Positions 7,950-16,774 of a DNA stretch of 64,000 nucleotides are shown piece after piece; the stretch's first letter is position 1, and each line of letters opens with the position of its first letter. Source of the stretch: Pseudomonas nitroreducens (GTDB taxonomy: Bacteria; Pseudomonadota; Gammaproteobacteria; Pseudomonadales; Pseudomonadaceae); NCBI RefSeq assembly GCF_014204515.1, contig NZ_JACHLI010000008.1:62001-126000 (forward strand). The letters run 5' to 3'. The notes below the pieces were generated by a model. That model worked only from the letters and a program-made list of their open reading frames with translations, did no database searches and was not told the DNA's origin. The translations under genes were made by a program, and so were the position numbers.

Positions 7950-8396
7950 TCACGCGCCGGTTTGCGGGGCCAGCAGCGCGCGGCCATAGCCTTCGATGAA
8001 CTCCACCGGCATGCGCCTGGGCTTGCCGGTCGACAGCTCGATGCAGACGAAGGTGGTCTGTGCACGCAGCAGGGTCAAGGCATCTGCCGGGCGCACCAGC
8101 TGGAAGTGACGGGTCATCTTCAGGCGCTGGTCGGACTCGACGATCCAGGTCGCCAGTTGCAGCTGCTCGCCTTCGTAGGCGGCGGCCAGGTAATCCACCT
8201 CGTGGCGCACCACCGCCATGGCGCGATCCAGCCGGCGGTACTCGGCCAGGTCCAGCCCCAGGCTCTGCGAGTGACGCCAGGCGCAACGCTCCAGCCAGCT
8301 GACATAGACGGCGTTGTTGGCGTGGCCGAGGCCGTCGATGTCCTCGGACTTGACCTCGATGTCGATGACGAAGGGATCGGGCAACTGCCAACTCAT
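7950..8396 (-). CDS. Acyl-CoA thioesterase, 4HBT hot-dog family
   Basis: A 148-residue single hot-dog protein. The DIDGLGHANNAVY segment (19-31) carries the catalytic aspartate region typical of YbgC/FadM-type 4-hydroxybenzoyl-CoA thioesterases, which hydrolyse acyl-CoAs in the cytoplasm. The chain-length preference is not evident. Its start codon overlaps the stop codon of the upstream aldolase gene by 4 bp (ATGA), so the two are translationally coupled. Confidence 0.88.
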   Translation of the reverse strand: MSWQLPDPFVIDIEVKSEDIDGLGHANNAVYVSWLERCAWRHSQSLGLDLAEYRRLDRAMAVVRHEVDYLAAAYEGEQLQLATWIVESDQRLKMTRHFQLVRPADALTLLRAQTTFVCIELSTGKPRRMPVEFIEGYGRALLAPQTGA

Positions 8397-9043
8397 GAAG
8401 CGTGCTCCAGGCTTGCGGCCAGGGCGTGCGCCTCGGCGGCCAATTGGGTGATCTGGTCCCAGGCGCGGGCGCGCACCAGGCTGGGCGGGGCGATCCAGGT
8501 GCCGCCGACGCAGGCGACGTTGGGCAGGCGCAGCACGTTGAGCAGGTTTTCCTGGGTGATGCCGCCGGTAGGGCAGAAGCGGATGCCGGCAAACGGCGAC
8601 TTCAGGCTCTTGAGCATCTTGATCGCGGCATTGCCATCGGCGGGGAACAGCTTCAGCGAGCGATAGCCGTACTCCAGCGCCACCAGTACCTCGGACGGCG
8701 TCATCACGCCCGGCAGGAACGGCAGCTTGGCGTCGTCCGCGGCGGCCACCAGGCGCGGCGTGCAGCCGGGGCTGACGGCGAACTGCGCGCCGGCATCGCG
8801 CGCTTCCTGGAACTGCTCGGTGTGGATCAGCGTACCGGCGCCGATGATCATCTCCGGCAACTCGCGGCGAATCTCGGCCACCGCGTCCAGCGCCTGCGGC
8901 GTGCGCAGGGTCACTTCCAGCACCCGCACGCCACCGTCATACAGGGCACGAGCCAGGTCACCGGCCAGCGCCACGTCATCGATCACCAATACCGGCATGA
9001 CCGGGCGCGCCTTCTGCAACACCCAATCCAGCGACAGATTCAT
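8393..9043 (-). CDS. KDPG/KHG aldolase, paralogue 1
   Basis: A 216-residue class I aldolase of the Eda family. The catalytic E43 (VLEVTLRT) and Schiff-base K131 (LKLFPAD), the SPGCTP phosphate-binding region and the CPTGG loop are all present, so it should cleave 2-keto-3-deoxy-6-phosphogluconate or a related keto acid to pyruvate and an aldehyde. A second Eda sits in the glucose cluster at 32802, so this copy may serve another sugar acid or 4-hydroxy-2-oxoglutarate. The ATG at 9043 gives the usual family N-terminus. Confidence 0.9.
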   Translation of the reverse strand: MNLSLDWVLQKARPVMPVLVIDDVALAGDLARALYDGGVRVLEVTLRTPQALDAVAEIRRELPEMIIGAGTLIHTEQFQEARDAGAQFAVSPGCTPRLVAAADDAKLPFLPGVMTPSEVLVALEYGYRSLKLFPADGNAAIKMLKSLKSPFAGIRFCPTGGITQENLLNVLRLPNVACVGGTWIAPPSLVRARAWDQITQLAAEAHALAASLEHAS

Positions 9044-9168
9044 GCATTCCCCCAATCGACCACCCGCGTGCGCAAGACCTCGCGCCCAGGCCGGGGTGGC
9101 CGGAAATGCCGAAAGTCTACGCCAGGGCTCCGGGCCTGACGACCCGCAATGGGCCATCATGGAACGAA

Positions 9169-9191
9169 AACGGCGGCCTGTAGCCGCCGTT
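9169..9191. terminator. Terminator hairpin downstream of alpha/beta hydrolase gene
   Basis: AACGGCGGC (9169-9177) pairs with GCCGCCGTT (9183-9191) around CTGTA. AAAA precedes it on the plus strand, giving a T-run on the minus strand, so it ends the leftward tetR-hydrolase transcript. Confidence 0.75.
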
Positions 9192-9209
9192 ATCAAGTTG
9201 GTGAATGAG

Positions 9210-10049
9210 TCAGGAAGCCAGCGCCAGGGGCAACGGGCTCTCGACCTCTTCCAGCAGTTCCAGGATCGCCTCGGTGACCGCCGCATCCGCCATGACGCGA
9301 TGATGCCCGCCGGCCTTCAGGCGCAACAGGCGACTGCGCGGCCAGGCCTCGTGGATGGCGGCCGACTCGCTGGCCCGCACATAACGATCGTCCTCGGCGT
9401 GCACCACCAGACCGGGGAGGTCCAGCTGGTAGCGGGCGACGTCCAACTGCTTGGCGGCGATACCGGTGCGCCCTTCGATCATCCGGATGAAGCGCGAGCG
9501 TGCCACCGCCGGCAGGCCGACCATCTTCGAGAAGCCACGCAGCACAGCCAGCACATTGCTCGGCGCACCGATGGTCACCAGGGTTTCGGTGCGCAGACCC
9601 ATCTGCGTTGCCAGCAGCGCGCTGGCGCCGCCCATGGAATGACCGATCACCGCGCGCAGCGGCGGCAGCTCACCCGCCGCCTCCAGCAGGGCGCGGGCGA
9701 ACAACACGATATCCGCCTCCTGCCCCGGCGAACGGCCATGCCCCGGCCCATCGAGGGCGATCACGCCGTAACCGGCGCCCACCAGCTTCTCGATCAACGT
9801 GGCGAACTGCGTCGGCCGCCCTTCCCAGCCGTGCATCAGCAGCACCGCCGGGCCTTCACCCCAGCGCAGCGCGGACAGGCCGAAGCGCAGGGTCACGCGC
9901 TCGGAGCTGGCCAGCAGCGGCAGCTCCCAGTCACTCGGTGCATAGTTATTCGGCGTCACGAACAGCTGACGCATGCGTTGCGCCGCCCATTGCGGCGCGA
10001 CGCGCCCCAGGGTGGCATTGATGCCGCGAACCCAGCTCAGACTGCTCAT
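9210..10049 (-). CDS. Alpha/beta hydrolase
   Basis: A 279-residue alpha/beta-fold hydrolase with nucleophile S138 in GHSMGG, an acid around D220-D221 (HAEDD) and the catalytic histidine in GGHH (249-250). The HGWEGRPTQF segment supplies the oxyanion region. It is an esterase- or lipase-like cytoplasmic enzyme of unknown substrate. AGGAGG precedes the ATG at 10049 with correct spacing, which fixes this start over longer frames. It is 13 bp downstream of a TetR gene in one operon and probably under its control. Confidence 0.9.
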   Translation of the reverse strand: MSSLSWVRGINATLGRVAPQWAAQRMRQLFVTPNNYAPSDWELPLLASSERVTLRFGLSALRWGEGPAVLLMHGWEGRPTQFATLIEKLVGAGYGVIALDGPGHGRSPGQEADIVLFARALLEAAGELPPLRAVIGHSMGGASALLATQMGLRTETLVTIGAPSNVLAVLRGFSKMVGLPAVARSRFIRMIEGRTGIAAKQLDVARYQLDLPGLVVHAEDDRYVRASESAAIHEAWPRSRLLRLKAGGHHRVMADAAVTEAILELLEEVESPLPLALAS

Positions 10050-10062
10050 TTCACCTACCTCC

Positions 10063-10602
10063 TCAGACCACCGCTTTCTTCGCGGCACGCAGGACACGAT
10101 CGGACAGGTCGCCGGAGCCAAGGGCTCGGGCCAACGCCAGTCCACCAATCATCAGGGCCATGTCGCTGAGCACGGTGTCGATTTCCTCGGGGCGGCCGGC
10201 CAGCGCCGCCACCATCAACTCCACGTGCTCTTCCAGGGTCTGGCGAAATGCTTTCGGCAGGTTCGCCACTTCGTTCAGCGAACTGGGGATCGGGCAGCCC
10301 TCTTCCTCGGTATCACGGTGCTTGCGCGACAGGTAGTACTGCGCGGTCAGCGCGCGTCGCTCGGCAAAGCTCGATTGCGGATCGAAGCGCTTGAGCCCTT
10401 CGCGGCGCTTGGCCAGCAGCTCGCGGAAGGCCTCCAGCATCAGCGCGTCCTTGCTCTCGAAATGCGAGTAGAAGCCGCCCACCGTCAGCCCCGCCGCCGA
10501 CATCACCTCGCCCACGCTGGGACCGACCGGCCCGCGCTGCAGCAACGCGCTGGTGGCGGCGGACAGGATGCGTTCGCGGGTCTGGGCTTTCTTGTCGCTC
10601 AT
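10063..10602 (-). CDS. TetR-family transcriptional regulator
   Basis: A 179-residue TetR regulator. The N-terminal helix-turn-helix is about 12-52, with recognition region VGEVMSAAGLTVGGFYSHF, followed by a helical ligand-binding domain with a conserved GCPI stretch as in AcrR/TetR_C subfamilies that sense lipophilic compounds. It heads an operon with the hydrolase. A dyad just upstream of its start is the likely autoregulatory operator. Confidence 0.9.
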   Translation of the reverse strand: MSDKKAQTRERILSAATSALLQRGPVGPSVGEVMSAAGLTVGGFYSHFESKDALMLEAFRELLAKRREGLKRFDPQSSFAERRALTAQYYLSRKHRDTEEEGCPIPSSLNEVANLPKAFRQTLEEHVELMVAALAGRPEEIDTVLSDMALMIGGLALARALGSGDLSDRVLRAAKKAVV

Positions 10603-10624
10603 GGCGGACCTCGGATTCGGAAAA

Positions 10625-10654
10625 TATTATGGAGAGAATATTATTCTCATAATA
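10625..10654. promoter_or_regulatory. Candidate TetR operator
   Basis: TATTAT (10625) and ATAATA (10649) flank GAGAAT (10634) and ATTCTC (10643). The result is a near-perfect dyad with three extra bases in the left half, 23 bp upstream of the tetR start codon in an AT-rich pocket. The site would overlap the tetR promoter; recognition by this TetR is inference. Confidence 0.55.
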
Positions 10655-10720
10655 AAAATCGGCAAGCCTAATGCGCGACCACTGGTCGGAGGAAAATTTT
10701 CCGGAAGGAGAAAAAACAAA

Positions 10721-10747
10721 AGGGCCACTGAAAATCTCAGTGGCCCT
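10721..10747 (-). terminator. Terminator of the tRNA-Ala/Glu cluster
   Basis: AGGGCCACTGA (10721-10731) pairs with TCAGTGGCCCT (10737-10747). The preceding plus-strand run AAAAAACAAA reads as a T-rich tract on the minus strand, right after the last tRNA gene of the leftward cluster. Confidence 0.8.
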
Positions 10748-10771
10748 ATAGGCATCGCAGAGCGATAAAAA

Positions 10772-10847
10772 TGGCGTCCCCTAGGGGACTCGAACCCCTG
10801 TTACCGCCGTGAAAGGGCGGTGTCCTAGGCCACTAGACGAAGGGGAC
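10772..10847 (-). tRNA. tRNA-Glu (TTC), copy 1
   Basis: A 76-nt cloverleaf with encoded CCA. The acceptor GTCCCCT pairs with AGGGGAC, the anticodon loop CTTTCAC gives TTC, and the T-arm GTTCGAGTC is intact. It differs from copy 2 by a single D-loop base (GTGGCC versus GTGGTC). Confidence 0.97.
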
Positions 10848-10905
10848 ATGTCCTTCGAAGAAACCCACCAGGCGGTGGATTCTGGCTTCATCCCGTATGG
10901 GAATT

Positions 10906-10981
<76 letters not shown>

Positions 10982-11025
10982 AGATGACTCTGGCTGACGA
11001 CGCGAACGCATCGTCGCTGGATAAG

Positions 11026-11101
11026 TGGCGTCCCCTAGGGGACTCGAACCCCTGTTACCGCCGTGAAAGGGCGGTGTCCTAGACCACTAGACGAAGGGGA
11101 C
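11026..11101 (-). tRNA. tRNA-Glu (TTC), copy 2
   Basis: A 76-nt tRNA-Glu with anticodon TTC and encoded CCA. It is the second gene transcribed from the promoter at 11296-11324. The D-loop has GTGGTC. Confidence 0.97.
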
Positions 11102-11153
11102 GCAAAACCTTCGATTTCAGCTCCGTTCGGACAAACGAAGCTTACTGGTAATT

Positions 11154-11229
<76 letters not shown>

Positions 11230-11295
11230 AAAGTACCGCTGGATCTACCGTTCCGCTTCGCCCTGTCAGTTCAGTTCGTCGCTGGAACGGGGCGC

Positions 11296-11324
11296 ATCTT
11301 AGGGGTGAGGCGAACCCCTGTCAA
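11296..11324 (-). promoter_or_regulatory. Sigma-70 promoter of the tRNA cluster
   Basis: On the minus strand, a perfect -35 TTGACA (11324-11319) and -10 TAAGAT (11301-11296) are separated by exactly 17 bp. AT-rich DNA upstream (11325-11360) could act as an UP element. It is positioned about 65 nt before the first tRNA. Confidence 0.88.
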
Positions 11325-11458
11325 CATTATTTTTTCAGAATTCTTATTTTTTTCTCCCACAGAACAATCACTTATGTGACCGCTGCGGTTTCTGCCCGGC
11401 GAAATTCGCGGCTCGCCCGCCCTCCTCCCGCCCGTGAAGAACCCTCGGCGCCCGCATG

Positions 11459-11494
11459 AAAAAGGCCGAGCGCCTCTCAGCACTCGGCCTTTTT
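11459..11494. terminator. Terminator of gltX
   Basis: AAAAAGGCCGAG (11459-11470) pairs with CTCGGCCTTTTT (11483-11494) around a 12-nt loop. It is symmetrical, with T-runs in both directions, 17 bp beyond the gltX stop. Confidence 0.88.
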
Positions 11495-11510
11495 CAGTAT
11501 AGGAATTATC

Positions 11511-12995
11511 TTAAACGCCGATGGCGTCGCGAATTTTTTCCCACTCCTTGGCTTCTTTCTTCGACGCACCGCCCAGCAGCTCCAGGGCCTGGCGCAGGCG
11601 ATAGCGCGACAGGTCGGCGCCGAGGATTTCCATGGCGTCGAGCACCGACACCGAGCTGGCCTGGCCGGTGATGGCCGGGAACATCAGCGGCATCACGTCA
11701 CGCAGCTTGAGGCCCAGGTGCTCGGCCACGGCCTGGATGGTCGCGGTGATCCGGTCCTTCTCCCACTGGCGCAGCGCTTCGAGCTTCCACAGCACCAGTT
11801 GCAGGACCTGGCGAACCTGGGTGGCGTCGAGCTTCTTGTGCTCGAACAGCTTGGCGTCCAGTTGCACGCCGCCGCTGAAGAAGAAACCGGCCAGCGGAGC
11901 GATCTGGCTGAAGTTCTCCACACGGCCTTGCACGTGCGGAGCGATCTTCATCAGGTACTCGGGGTTGAGCGCCCACTTCTGCACTTCCTTGGCGAAGTCC
12001 TCGACGGACAGCTCGCGAATCCACTGGCCGTTCAGCCAGGAGAGCTTCTCGATGTCAAAGATCGGCCCGCCCAGGGAAACGCGGGACAGGTCGAAGTGCT
12101 CGATCATCTCCGCCAGGCTGAACTTCTCGCGCTCGTCGGGCATGGACCAGCCCATGCGCCCGAGGTAGTTCAGCAGCGCCTGGGGCAGCAGGCCCATGCG
12201 CTCGTAGAAGGTGATCGAGGTGGGGTTCTTGCGCTTGGACAGCTTGCTTTTGTCCGGGTTGCGCAGCAGCGGCATGTAGCAGAGCACCGGCTGCTCCCAG
12301 CCGAAGTACTCGTAGAGCTTGATCAGCTTGGGCGCCGAGGGCAGCCACTCTTCGCCACGCAGGACGTGGGTGATGCCCATCAGGTGGTCGTCGACCACGT
12401 TGGCGAGGAAGTAGGTGGGCAGGCCGTCAGCCTTCATCAGCACCTGCATGTCCATACGGTCCCAGGGGATTTCCACGTCGCCACGCAGCATGTCCGGCAC
12501 CACGCAGAGGCCCTCGGTCGGCACCTTCATGCGCACCACGTGGGATTCGCCGGCGGCGATGCGCTTGGCCGACTCCTCTTTCGGGATGTGCATGCAGTGG
12601 CCGTCGTAGCGCGGGGTCTCCTTGCGCGCCTGCTGTTCGGCACGCAGCGCATCGAGGCGCTCGGAGGAGCAGAAGCAGGGGAAGGCGTAGCCTTTCTCGA
12701 CCAGCTCGTCGCTGTACTGCTTATAGATGGCGCCCCGTTCGCTCTGCCGGTACGGGCCGTGCGGGCCGCCGACGTCCGGGCCCTCGTCCCACTCGATACC
12801 CAGCCAGCGCAGCGCGTCGAAGATCTGCTGTTCCGATTCGCGGGTCGAACGCACCTGGTCGGTGTCCTCGATGCGCAGGATGAACTGACCGCCGTGCTGG
12901 CGGGCGAAACAGAGGTTGAACAGCGCGATATACGCGGTGCCGACGTGCGGGTCGCCGGTGGGAGACGGCGCGATACGGGTGCGGACTGTGGTCAT
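11511..12995 (-). CDS. gltX: Glutamyl-tRNA synthetase
   Basis: A 494-residue class I aminoacyl-tRNA synthetase with the HIGH-type motif in APSPTGDPHVGT near residue 10 and the KMSKS-type loop KLSKRKN in the middle. A C-terminal anticodon-binding domain follows. It charges tRNA-Glu with glutamate. The ATG at 12995 gives the standard MTTVRTRIAPSPTG start; a longer frame adds nine non-conserved residues. It lies next to four tRNA genes, two of them its own substrates, but has its own terminator. Confidence 0.97.
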   Translation of the reverse strand: MTTVRTRIAPSPTGDPHVGTAYIALFNLCFARQHGGQFILRIEDTDQVRSTRESEQQIFDALRWLGIEWDEGPDVGGPHGPYRQSERGAIYKQYSDELVEKGYAFPCFCSSERLDALRAEQQARKETPRYDGHCMHIPKEESAKRIAAGESHVVRMKVPTEGLCVVPDMLRGDVEIPWDRMDMQVLMKADGLPTYFLANVVDDHLMGITHVLRGEEWLPSAPKLIKLYEYFGWEQPVLCYMPLLRNPDKSKLSKRKNPTSITFYERMGLLPQALLNYLGRMGWSMPDEREKFSLAEMIEHFDLSRVSLGGPIFDIEKLSWLNGQWIRELSVEDFAKEVQKWALNPEYLMKIAPHVQGRVENFSQIAPLAGFFFSGGVQLDAKLFEHKKLDATQVRQVLQLVLWKLEALRQWEKDRITATIQAVAEHLGLKLRDVMPLMFPAITGQASSVSVLDAMEILGADLSRYRLRQALELLGGASKKEAKEWEKIRDAIGV

Positions 12996-13070
12996 GAAGG
13001 CTCTCGTGTGCAGCAATTCTTCGAGTGAAGCGGCGTCAGTGCGCGACGACGCGCGCGCTCACGCTCATTT

Positions 13071-13991
13071 TCATGGGTGCGATGGTATCAGGCGGGCCGC
13101 CTTCGGCTCCAGCCAGCGACCGGGATCGATGGGCAGGTTGTGGATCAGGAAGTCGAGGAAGGCCTTCACTTTCATGGCCTGGAAGCGCCGCGACGGGTAG
13201 ACCGCGTAAAGCTCGCCCACCGGCAGCTGGATCTGCGGCAACACCCGCACCAGACGGCCGCTGGCGAGTTGTTCGTCGACAATCAGCTCCGGCAGCGAAG
13301 CGATCCCCGCCCCCGCCAGCACCGCCTCGCGGGCGAAGGTGATGTTGTTGCACGACAGCACGCGGTGGCACGGCACGGTTTCCCCACGCAGCGGCCAGTA
13401 ACGCTGGGAGTCGGCCTGCAGCAGCACGGCACGGTGGCCGGCCAGTTGCTCGACGGTTTCCGGGCGGCCGTGCAGCGCCAGGTAGTCCGGGCTGGCGCAG
13501 AGGCAGCGGTTGGTGGTCAGCATGCGCCGGGCGATCAGCGTGGAGTCTTCCGGCTGGCCGACCATGATGACGATGTCCACGCCCTCCTCCAGCGGATCGA
13601 CGTTGCGCGAGGTCAGCTCGACCTCGGCGGTGATCTGTGGATAAAGGTTCATGAAATCGCCCAGCACCTTGGCCAGGTACATCTGGCCGAACTCGATGGG
13701 TGCGGTGATCCGCAACAATCCCGAGGGCGCCTGCTGCAGCTGCATCACTGCCTGCTCGGCCTCGGCGAAGTCGTGCATGATCTGCCGACAACGGTCGTAG
13801 TAGGCCTGGCCCACTTCGGTCAGGCGCAGCTTGCGGGTGGTGCGGTTGATCAGGCGCACACCCAGGCGCTCCTCCAGCAGTGCAATACGCCGGCTCACCG
13901 TCGATTTCTGCATGCCCAGGCTGTGCGCGGCCTGGGTAAAACTGTGCAGCTCCACGACGCGGGTGAAGATCAGCGCATCATCCAGCCCCAT
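13071..13991 (-). CDS. LysR-family regulator, divergent from efflux genes
   Basis: A 306-residue LysR regulator. The N-terminal winged HTH (about 1-60; FTQAAHSLGMQKSTVSRRIALLEERLGVRL) is followed by a periplasmic-binding-like effector domain (about 90-295). The effector is unknown. It is divergent from the EmrA/EmrB-type pair starting at 14102 with a 110-bp shared region, the classical layout for a LysR protein controlling its neighbours. It ends 75 bp before gltX on the same strand. Confidence 0.92.
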   Translation of the reverse strand: MGLDDALIFTRVVELHSFTQAAHSLGMQKSTVSRRIALLEERLGVRLINRTTRKLRLTEVGQAYYDRCRQIMHDFAEAEQAVMQLQQAPSGLLRITAPIEFGQMYLAKVLGDFMNLYPQITAEVELTSRNVDPLEEGVDIVIMVGQPEDSTLIARRMLTTNRCLCASPDYLALHGRPETVEQLAGHRAVLLQADSQRYWPLRGETVPCHRVLSCNNITFAREAVLAGAGIASLPELIVDEQLASGRLVRVLPQIQLPVGELYAVYPSRRFQAMKVKAFLDFLIHNLPIDPGRWLEPKAARLIPSHP

Positions 13992-14101
13992 GATTGTTCC
14001 CTATAAGCAACAAAGTTTCCGAAGTGTAGCGGCTACGTGCCGCCACGGAACACTGTTACATTGGCAAACATTTTTTCGGCCAACCAAACGCTCGTTTACC
14101 T

Positions 14102-15136
14102 ATGCCCGCACAATTACAACGTCGTCTGACCGTCTTCCTCGTCATCCTCGCCGTGGTCGCCCTCGCCTTCCTGGCGCGCTGGTACTTCGTCGGCCGCTTC
14201 GTCGAGTCCACCGACAACGCCTACGTGCAGGGTGAAATCACCCGCATCGCCAGCCAGCTCGGCGCCCGCGTCGACGAGGTACTGGTGCAAGACAACCAGC
14301 ACGTGGAGAAAGGCCAGCTGCTGGTGAAACTGGAGGCTGCCGACTTCCAACTCGCCCTGGACCGCGCCAAGGCCACCCTGGCTACTCGCGAGGCGGAACT
14401 GGAACAGGCACGCAGCAAGCTCAAGGGCCAGACCAGCATGATTGCCGCCAGCGCGGCGGACGTGAACGCCAGCCAGGCCACCCTCGGCCGCACCGAAGTC
14501 GACCTCGGCCGCGCCCAGGCGCTGCGCAAGCCCGGCTACGTCTCGGAAGAGCGCGTCACCACCCTGGCCGCCGACTCCAACGTCGCCCGCTCGCAAGTGG
14601 CCAAGGCCCAGGCCGACCTGCAGGCCCAGCGCGTGCAGCGTGAAACCCTGGGCACCGATGTGCAGCGCCTGCTGGCACAGATCGAAAGCGCCCGCGCCGA
14701 CATCACCCAGGCCGAGATCAACCTCGCCCGTACCGAAATCCATGCACCCGTCAGCGGCCTGGTCGGCCAGCGCGGTGCCCGTGTCGGCCAGTACGTGCAG
14801 GTCGGCAGCCAACTGCTGTCGCTGGTGCCGGACGACGGCATCTGGGTCCAGGCCAACTTCAAGGAAACCCAGATCGGCAGGATGCGCCCCGGCCAGACCG
14901 TCCGACTGGTGTTCGACTCCTTCCCCGACCAACCCATCGAAGGCCAGCTGCAGAGCCTGTTCGCCGCCTCCGGCGCGCAGTTCAGCCTGCTGCCGCCGGA
15001 CAACGCCACCGGCAACTTCACCAAGGTGGTGCAGCGCATTCCGGTCAAGATCACCTTCGCCAACGACACTCCGCTGCAAGGGCTGATCCGCCCGGGCATG
15101 TCGGTCGAGGCCGAGGTCGAGCTGCGTGGCCGGTGA
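14102..15136 (+). CDS. HlyD-family membrane fusion protein, EmrA-like
   Basis: A 344-residue periplasmic adaptor with one N-terminal membrane anchor (about 8-27), a lipoyl-like barrel (TDNAYVQGEITRIASQLGARV), a long coiled-coil hairpin (about 90-205) and a C-terminal beta-barrel. The family links an inner-membrane pump to an outer-membrane channel. It overlaps the downstream DHA2 transporter gene by 11 bp, so the two are one translational unit of an EmrAB-type drug efflux system. No outer-membrane partner gene is in the window. Confidence 0.92.
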   Translation: MPAQLQRRLTVFLVILAVVALAFLARWYFVGRFVESTDNAYVQGEITRIASQLGARVDEVLVQDNQHVEKGQLLVKLEAADFQLALDRAKATLATREAELEQARSKLKGQTSMIAASAADVNASQATLGRTEVDLGRAQALRKPGYVSEERVTTLAADSNVARSQVAKAQADLQAQRVQRETLGTDVQRLLAQIESARADITQAEINLARTEIHAPVSGLVGQRGARVGQYVQVGSQLLSLVPDDGIWVQANFKETQIGRMRPGQTVRLVFDSFPDQPIEGQLQSLFAASGAQFSLLPPDNATGNFTKVVQRIPVKITFANDTPLQGLIRPGMSVEAEVELRGR

Positions 15137-16685
15137 CCAGCTGATCCGGCCGGTCGGCGAGCCGACCCGGCGCGACTGGATCGCCGTGTTCAGCGCCATG
15201 CTCGGCGCGTTCATGGCGGTGCTCGACATCCAGATCACCAACTCCTCGCTCAAGGACATCCAGGGCGCGCTGGCCGCCACCCTGGAGGAAGGCTCGTGGA
15301 TTTCCACCTCCTACCTGGTGGCCGAGATCATCATGATCCCGCTCACCGCCTGGCTGGTGCAGCTGCTCTCGGCGCGGCGGCTGGCGGTGATGATCTCCAT
15401 CGGCTTCCTGTTCTCCTCACTGCTCTGCTCGTTCGCCTGGAACCTGGAGAGCATGATCGTGTTCCGCGCCATGCAGGGCTTCACCGGCGGCGCGCTGATC
15501 CCCCTGGCCTTCACCCTGGCGCTGATCAAGCTGCCGGAGCACCACCGCCCCAAGGGCATGGCGCTGTTCGCCATCACCGCCACCTTCGCGCCCTCCATCG
15601 GCCCGACCCTGGGCGGCTGGCTGACGGAGAACTTCGGCTGGGAATACATCTTCTACATCAACATCCCGCCGGGCCTGCTGATGATCGCCGGGCTGCTCTA
15701 CGGCCTGGAGAAGAAGCCGCCGCACTGGGAGCTGCTGAAAAGCACCGACTACGCCGGCATCGTCACCATGACCATCGGCCTGGGCTGCCTGCAGGTGTTC
15801 CTCGAGGAGGGGCATCGCAAGGACTGGCTGGAGTCGAACCTGATCGTCAGCCTGGGCAGCATCGCCCTGGTCAGCCTGATCCTCTTCGTGATCCTGCAGA
15901 CCTCGCGGCCCAATCCGCTGATCAACCTGGGGATTCTGCGCAACCGTAACTTCGGCCTGTCGAGCATTTCCAGCATCGGCCTGGGGATGGGGCTGTACGG
16001 CTCGATCTACGTGCTGCCGCTGTACCTGGCACAGATCCAGGGCTACAACGCCATGCAGATCGGCGAGGTGATCATGTGGATGGGCGTGCCACAGCTGTTC
16101 CTGATCCCGCTGATCCCCAAGCTGATGAAGATCATCGAGCCGCGCCTGCTCTGCGCCGCCGGCTTCGGCCTGTTCGGCGCGGCGAGCTTCTTCTCCGGCG
16201 TGCTCAACCCCGACTTCGCCGGCCCGCAGTTCAACCAGATCCAGCTGGTGCGCGCCCTCGGCCAGCCGATGGTGATGGTCACCATCTCGCTGATCGCCAC
16301 CGTCTACCTGCAGCCGCAGGATGCCGGCTCGGCCTCCAGCCTGTTCAACATCCTGCGCAACCTCGGCGGCGCCATCGGCATCGCCCTGCTCGCCACGCTG
16401 CTCGATAGCCGCGCCAAGGTCTATTACGACTACCTGCGTGAAGCGGTGGTGCCGGTGAACGGCGCGGTGGACGAGCGCCTGGCGCAGCTGACCTCGCAAC
16501 TGGGCACGCAGCAGGCGGCGCTGGGCAAGATCAGCGAGATCGTCCACCAGCAGGCGGCGATCATGGCCTACAACGACGCCTTCCACGCAATCGGTATCGT
16601 GCTGGCGATCAGCATGGTAGCGGTGCTGCTGACCCGGCCGTTGCCGGCAGGTATGGGCACGGGGGCGGGTGCTGGGGCACATTGA
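15126..16685 (+). CDS. DHA2-family MFS efflux transporter, EmrB-like
   Basis: A 519-residue proton-driven drug exporter with about 14 membrane helices. Motifs typical of DHA2/EmrB are visible, including LDIQITNSSLKDIQGAL in helix 1 and GPTLGGWLTENFGWEYIFYI in helix 5. The GTG at 15126 lies inside the 3' end of the adaptor gene. It works with the upstream fusion protein to expel hydrophobic compounds and is probably regulated by the divergent LysR protein. An inverted repeat follows the stop. Confidence 0.93.
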   Translation: MAGDQLIRPVGEPTRRDWIAVFSAMLGAFMAVLDIQITNSSLKDIQGALAATLEEGSWISTSYLVAEIIMIPLTAWLVQLLSARRLAVMISIGFLFSSLLCSFAWNLESMIVFRAMQGFTGGALIPLAFTLALIKLPEHHRPKGMALFAITATFAPSIGPTLGGWLTENFGWEYIFYINIPPGLLMIAGLLYGLEKKPPHWELLKSTDYAGIVTMTIGLGCLQVFLEEGHRKDWLESNLIVSLGSIALVSLILFVILQTSRPNPLINLGILRNRNFGLSSISSIGLGMGLYGSIYVLPLYLAQIQGYNAMQIGEVIMWMGVPQLFLIPLIPKLMKIIEPRLLCAAGFGLFGAASFFSGVLNPDFAGPQFNQIQLVRALGQPMVMVTISLIATVYLQPQDAGSASSLFNILRNLGGAIGIALLATLLDSRAKVYYDYLREAVVPVNGAVDERLAQLTSQLGTQQAALGKISEIVHQQAAIMAYNDAFHAIGIVLAISMVAVLLTRPLPAGMGTGAGAGAH

Positions 16686-16696
16686 GAGCGGCTGCA

Positions 16697-16770
16697 AGCG
16701 GCAGGCTACAGGCTGCAGGCAAGAGCGGCGTGTGCTCCTGCCTGCAGCCTGAAGCCTGAAGCCTGCCGCC
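16697..16770. repeat. Imperfect inverted repeat between emrB-like and uvrB genes (family R4)
   Basis: The arm GCGGCAGGCTACAGGCTGCA (from 16698) faces TGCAGCCTGAAGCCTG and GCCTGCCGC on the other side (to 16770), with a duplicated AGCCTGA step in the right arm. It lies between convergent genes and may act as a bidirectional transcription stop. Only one copy occurs in this window. Confidence 0.7.
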
Positions 16771-16774
16771 TCTC

